NCBI GenBank assembly: GCA_018970765.1
Contig: JAGWVT010000009.1
Span: forward strand, 1 to 54,508
Length of the DNA: 54,508 bases
Direction: 5' to 3'
Source: Actinomycetales bacterium
GTDB lineage: Bacteria; Actinomycetota; Actinomycetes; S36-B12
Shown one piece after another: positions 51,303 to 54,508 of the stretch; positions within the stretch are counted from its first letter, which is position 1; each line of letters begins with the position of its first letter. The translations under genes and the position numbers were made by a program. Under the pieces are notes generated by a model. The model made no database searches and had not been told where the DNA came from. It worked only from the letters and a program-made list of their open reading frames with translations.

Positions 51303-53313
51303 GGCACCCCCAGCAGCTGCGGTCGACCTGAACGCTGATCCGAATGGACGCAACCGGTGGCTGACTTTTCTGAAGCGGCGCTGGGTCTTGGTCATTTTGT
51401 TGATCCTCGCCTGGTGGATCCTCGCGACCGTCTTTCGAGGTATTCACACCCTGACCCTGTCCACCGCATCGGATACCTGGTTCACGGCAATTCTGCGCGA
51501 CTTCGCCAGCGCGATCCGAGGGAACCGCACCGAGAGCCCGGCATTCATCTATTTCTTCAATCCGATTCGCGCAGTTATCCAGGGCTTCATTGAGTTCATC
51601 CAGTCCATCATCTCTGTGCCTGCTGCGGGCAACGTCATTCCACTCATCGGTTGGCTCGGCGTGCTCGCGCTGATCGGCTTTGTCGTCTATGCATCATCAA
51701 CCCTGCGCATGGCGCTGCTGTCCATGGCGCTGATCCTCGGCTGCGGGATGTTGGGCATGTGGACGTACACCATGGACACCCTTGCCATGACTATCGGCGC
51801 CGTGCTGCTTTCCCTGGCCATCGGGCTACCACTGGGTGTGTGGGCTGGCTTGAACGATCGTGTCATGGCCACGCTGCGCCCCGCACTGGATCTCGCGCAG
51901 ATCCTGCCGACGCTCGTGTACCTGGCGCCGCTGGCATTGGTCTTTCTCATCGGTGTTGCCTCGGCAACCATCGCGACAATGGTGTACAGCATTCCAATCT
52001 GCATCCGCATCACCGCACATGCGATCCGGAGCCTGCGGCAGGGGCCGGTCGAGGCAGCGACCGCGATGGGTTCGACGCGATGGCAATTGCTACGCAAGGT
52101 GCAACTGCCGATGGCGCGGCGCACGATCATCCTTGGCATCAACCAGACAACACTGGCCGCACTTTCCTTCGTTGTCATTGCCGCGCTCATCGGCGCCCCT
52201 GGGCTGGGCAAGCCGGTCGTCGAAGCCCTCATCATTCGTGATGTTGGCGACGGTTTCGTTGCCGGGCTGGCGGTCGTGTTGCTCGCGGTGATGCTGGATC
52301 GGGCCACCACGGCGGCGGTCGTACGAACTGAAACCGCGGTAACCGAATCTCGCCAGGTACGACTTCGGCGCTACGTCGGCGTGGCTGTTGCCGCAGTGGT
52401 GACGATCATCGCCGTCGTGCTGTCGCGTTACGTGCTCTGGGCGGCGGTGTTCCCCGAGCAGTTGAACTTCGGTGAGCAGGTCGCTCACCTTGCGGATACG
52501 GCCATCACTTGGTTCACCTCGACGTTTTCATTCCTCACTACCACCTTCAATGAGACCTTCACCGTGACCATCCTGAATCCACTTGAGTCACTGCTGGCGA
52601 ACTCGCCCTGGTACCTCACGGTGATCGCGATTTCGTTGCTTGCGGCGATCATTGGCGGGCGCACCATCGGGCTGTTGTCGATCCTGCTGCTGACCGCCAT
52701 CGTGGTCATCGGCCTGTGGAACGACACCATGGTGACGCTGGCGCAGGTGCTGCTGGCCACCCTCATCGTCATGATCATCGGGGTGATCCTGGGTGTGCTG
52801 GCTGGACGAAGTTCTCGGGTGGAGCGCGCTCTCAAGCCGCTGCTTGATGCCGGCCAGACGTTGCCCGCATTCGTCTATCTCGTTCCAGTGCTCGCTCTGT
52901 TCGGGCCGACGCGGTTTGCCGCCATCGTCTGCGGGGTGTTTTATGCCGCCCCGGTGGTCGTGCGGGTGGTTGCCGACGGAGTGCGTGGGGTACCCAAGGA
53001 CATGGTGGAGGCGGCGACAGCCTCCGGTTCGACCACGGGCCAGATCATCACGAAGGTCCAACTGCCGGCGTCGAAGCGGTCACTGCTCCTTGGCGCCAAC
53101 CAGGGGTTGATCTTCGTCCTCGCCGTGGTCGTCATCGGGGGTCTGGTCGGTGCGGGCGGGTTGGGCTACCTGGTCATTGTTGGCCAATCCAAGCCGGAGT
53201 TGGCCGGTAAGGGCCTGGCCGCCGGCCTAGCCATTGTGCTGCTGGGAGTGGTCCTGGATCGCATTGCCCATGCCGGGGCCAACCGCACTGACCGGGCTTC
53301 CACCTCCCGATAG
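51292..53313 (+). CDS. proW: Betaine ABC transporter permease, two fused MetI-like domains
   Basis: A protein of about 673 residues holding two complete permease units. Each has about six or seven helices and an EAA loop: [20 protein letters not shown] (first half, about residue 260) and [20 protein letters not shown] (second half, about residue 580). The halves share the [11 protein letters not shown] / [11 protein letters not shown] motif typical of ProW. Most ProW proteins have one domain and form homodimers; here one chain would supply both halves. GGAG six bases before the GTG at 51292 sets the start; an ATG at 51280 is possible. It overlaps proV by 11 bases. Confidence 0.9.
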   Translation: MATEAPPAAAVDLNADPNGRNRWLTFLKRRWVLVILLILAWWILATVFRGIHTLTLSTASDTWFTAILRDFASAIRGNRTESPAFIYFFNPIRAVIQGFIEFIQSIISVPAAGNVIPLIGWLGVLALIGFVVYASSTLRMALLSMALILGCGMLGMWTYTMDTLAMTIGAVLLSLAIGLPLGVWAGLNDRVMATLRPALDLAQILPTLVYLAPLALVFLIGVASATIATMVYSIPICIRITAHAIRSLRQGPVEAATAMGSTRWQLLRKVQLPMARRTIILGINQTTLAALSFVVIAALIGAPGLGKPVVEALIIRDVGDGFVAGLAVVLLAVMLDRATTAAVVRTETAVTESRQVRLRRYVGVAVAAVVTIIAVVLSRYVLWAAVFPEQLNFGEQVAHLADTAITWFTSTFSFLTTTFNETFTVTILNPLESLLANSPWYLTVIAISLLAAIIGGRTIGLLSILLLTAIVVIGLWNDTMVTLAQVLLATLIVMIIGVILGVLAGRSSRVERALKPLLDAGQTLPAFVYLVPVLALFGPTRFAAIVCGVFYAAPVVVRVVADGVRGVPKDMVEAATASGSTTGQIITKVQLPASKRSLLLGANQGLIFVLAVVVIGGLVGAGGLGYLVIVGQSKPELAGKGLAAGLAIVLLGVVLDRIAHAGANRTDRASTSR

Positions 53314-53425
53314 CGGCCCGTCCGGAGGGGATTTTGCAGGGATTGCACCCTGTGTGGGCAGCCGCTGGTTACGATCCCAACTATTCAATGCCCCATTGCC
53401 GAAGTTCATCGGAGGGAACGCATCT

Positions 53426-54448
53426 ATGAGGACACGTGGTTTGAAGCACCTCACCGCCCTGTCGGGCATTGCAGTCGCCGCACTGGCGATTGCTGCCTGC
53501 GGTGGCGGTGTGAACGAGGCGGCGCAGAGTAGTGCGGCGCCAGCAGCAACGGCCGCAGCCACGGCGTCGGCCGCCGCTCCCGCACCCGCGGACTGTGGTG
53601 ACTGGGGCATGGCCATGCACGCTTGGGTGGGTTACACCGCATCGGCCCAAGTAGTCACCGAGGTCGCCAAGAACGTGCTGGGTTGCAACATCACCCAGAC
53701 GACGCTCGATGAGGCGGGCACAACCTATGACGCCATGGAAGCCGGTTCTGTCGATGTGATCATCGAAGACTGGGGCGGCGGCCGCTGGCAGGAGTGGGTT
53801 GATCGTGGCGCCATTCAGGAGGCCGGACTCAATGGCAACGTCGGGCTCATCGGCATGTATGTCCCACAGTGGATGTGTGACGAGAACCCGGACATTGCGG
53901 ACAGTGCCAACCTGAACAAGTACGCCGACCTGTTCAAGAACGCAGAATCCGGCGACAAGGGGGCTTGGTACGAAGGCCCACCCGGGTACACCACGATCGG
54001 CGAGAAGATGGTCTCGGCGAACAACCTCAACTTCAAGATCATCAACACCGGATCTGAGGCCGCACTGATCGACCTGTTCACCAAGGCCGACAAGGACAAG
54101 ACGGCAGCGCTCGGCTACTTCTACGAGCCGCAGAACTTCCTGGCCAAGGTCCAGCTCTGCCGCATCAACTTTCCGGCCAATGACTGGACTGATGCAGCGA
54201 AGGCAAGTGGGCTGACGGACTACCCGGAGACCCCACTGGTGAAGCTCGCGACGACCAAGCTCGTGGAGTCAGGCTCGCCGTTCGCCACGCTGGTGCAGAA
54301 CTTCTCCTGGACCAACGCGGATCAGAACCAGGTGGCCCTGGACATTGAGAGCGGCATGTCTCCGGAGGAGGCAGCCCAGAAGTGGATCGATGCGAACAAG
54401 GACACTGTTAACAAGTGGCTGGAAGGCACTGGCGCCTCCGTTTCATAG
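53426..54448 (+). CDS. proX: Betaine ABC transporter substrate-binding lipoprotein
   Basis: A protein of 340 residues. The signal sequence ends in the lipobox IAAC, so it is anchored outside the membrane. A low-complexity Ala/Thr/Ser linker follows. The OpuAC/ProX domain has aromatic-rich loops that could form the cation cage for a quaternary amine (HAWVGYTASAQVV, EDWGGGRWQEWVDRG, WYEGPPGYTTIG, YFYEPQNFL). GGAGGG nine bases before the ATG gives the start. It is separated from proW by 112 bases, with a small inverted repeat (CAGGG/CCCTG near 53336-53352) that could tune expression of the binding protein. Confidence 0.93.
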   Translation: MRTRGLKHLTALSGIAVAALAIAACGGGVNEAAQSSAAPAATAAATASAAAPAPADCGDWGMAMHAWVGYTASAQVVTEVAKNVLGCNITQTTLDEAGTTYDAMEAGSVDVIIEDWGGGRWQEWVDRGAIQEAGLNGNVGLIGMYVPQWMCDENPDIADSANLNKYADLFKNAESGDKGAWYEGPPGYTTIGEKMVSANNLNFKIINTGSEAALIDLFTKADKDKTAALGYFYEPQNFLAKVQLCRINFPANDWTDAAKASGLTDYPETPLVKLATTKLVESGSPFATLVQNFSWTNADQNQVALDIESGMSPEEAAQKWIDANKDTVNKWLEGTGASVS

Positions 54449-54470
54449 GCGCCACTGTCTAAGACGAGAA

Positions 54471-54508
54471 CAACGTTTGGCCCCGGAAATTTCCGGGGCC
54501 AAACGTTG
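54471..54508. terminator. Perfect palindromic hairpin after proX
   Basis: Two 19-base complementary arms (54471-54489 and 54490-54508) with no spacer, G+C-rich in the middle of each arm. It starts 22 bases after the proX stop and runs to the window edge, so any following T run is not visible. It is probably the terminator of the rightward unit. Confidence 0.8.

Overview
The window (about 60% G+C) comes from a high-GC actinobacterium, most likely an uncultured member of the class Actinomycetia. The evidence is gene order as well as gene content: mycothiol synthesis (mshA), SenX3/RegX3, CarD and an LpqE-like lipoprotein occur with ispD-ispF-cysS-rlmB in the arrangement familiar from Streptomyces and Mycobacterium. 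An XRE regulator, an HbhA-position protein and a DUF2516 protein form the same trio as M. tuberculosis Rv0474-Rv0476. No RNA genes, insertion sequences, phage genes or CRISPR arrays were seen, and no stretch over 300 bases lacks a gene.

Left third (1-18.7 kb), core genome. The order is: a truncated glycoside-hydrolase-like gene; a redox/metal group (DsrE-like, nitrobindin, Fur, YgfZ, Dtd); asparaginase and an amino-acid permease; the XRE/HbhA-like/DUF2516 trio; a leftward unit phoU-mshA-ybjN-like followed by gpmA-alaX; the divergent two-component pair senX3-regX3; an LpqE-like lipoprotein; then carD-ispD-ispF-cysS-rlmB. Many genes start 6-7 bases after a TANNNT hexamer with no ribosome binding site, which suggests leaderless mRNAs.

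Middle (18.7-25.8 kb), amine catabolism. A class-I-glutamine-amidotransferase-like hydrolase, SDR dehydrogenase, aldehyde dehydrogenase and glutamine-synthetase-like ligase match the order M. tuberculosis Rv2857c-Rv2860c and the gamma-glutamylated polyamine/ethanolamine route. A choline/ethanolamine-kinase-like protein and an APC permease follow.

Right half (25.9-54.5 kb), a methylated-amine island in three blocks. (a) A leftward unit of ten genes from a GntR regulator at 39.9 kb: two FAD/GcvT dehydrogenases of the dimethylglycine/sarcosine type, EtfBA, formate-THF ligase, a homocysteine methyltransferase, and a glycerol kinase with two flavoprotein subunits. (b) A leftward unit of seven genes from an IclR regulator at 45.5 kb: corrinoid protein, RamA-like corrinoid activator, DUF1638, a MazEF-like toxin-antitoxin pair and a DUF6941-like protein. 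(c) A rightward unit: MttB-family methyltransferase without amber codon, choline dehydrogenase, betaine aldehyde dehydrogenase, and a ProVWX-type betaine transporter. A second toxin-antitoxin pair lies between (a) and (b).

Read together, the island imports choline or betaine, oxidises choline to glycine betaine, removes one methyl onto a corrinoid, strips the other two with flavin/ETF dehydrogenases, and routes C1 units into folate. This is cobalamin-dependent betaine demethylation in an apparently aerobic actinobacterium. No MtrH/MtgA-type methylcorrinoid:THF methyltransferase is present; the only methyl acceptor enzyme seen is the homocysteine methyltransferase. That gap is the most interesting open point. 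Functional assignments come from reading motifs by eye; no database search was run.
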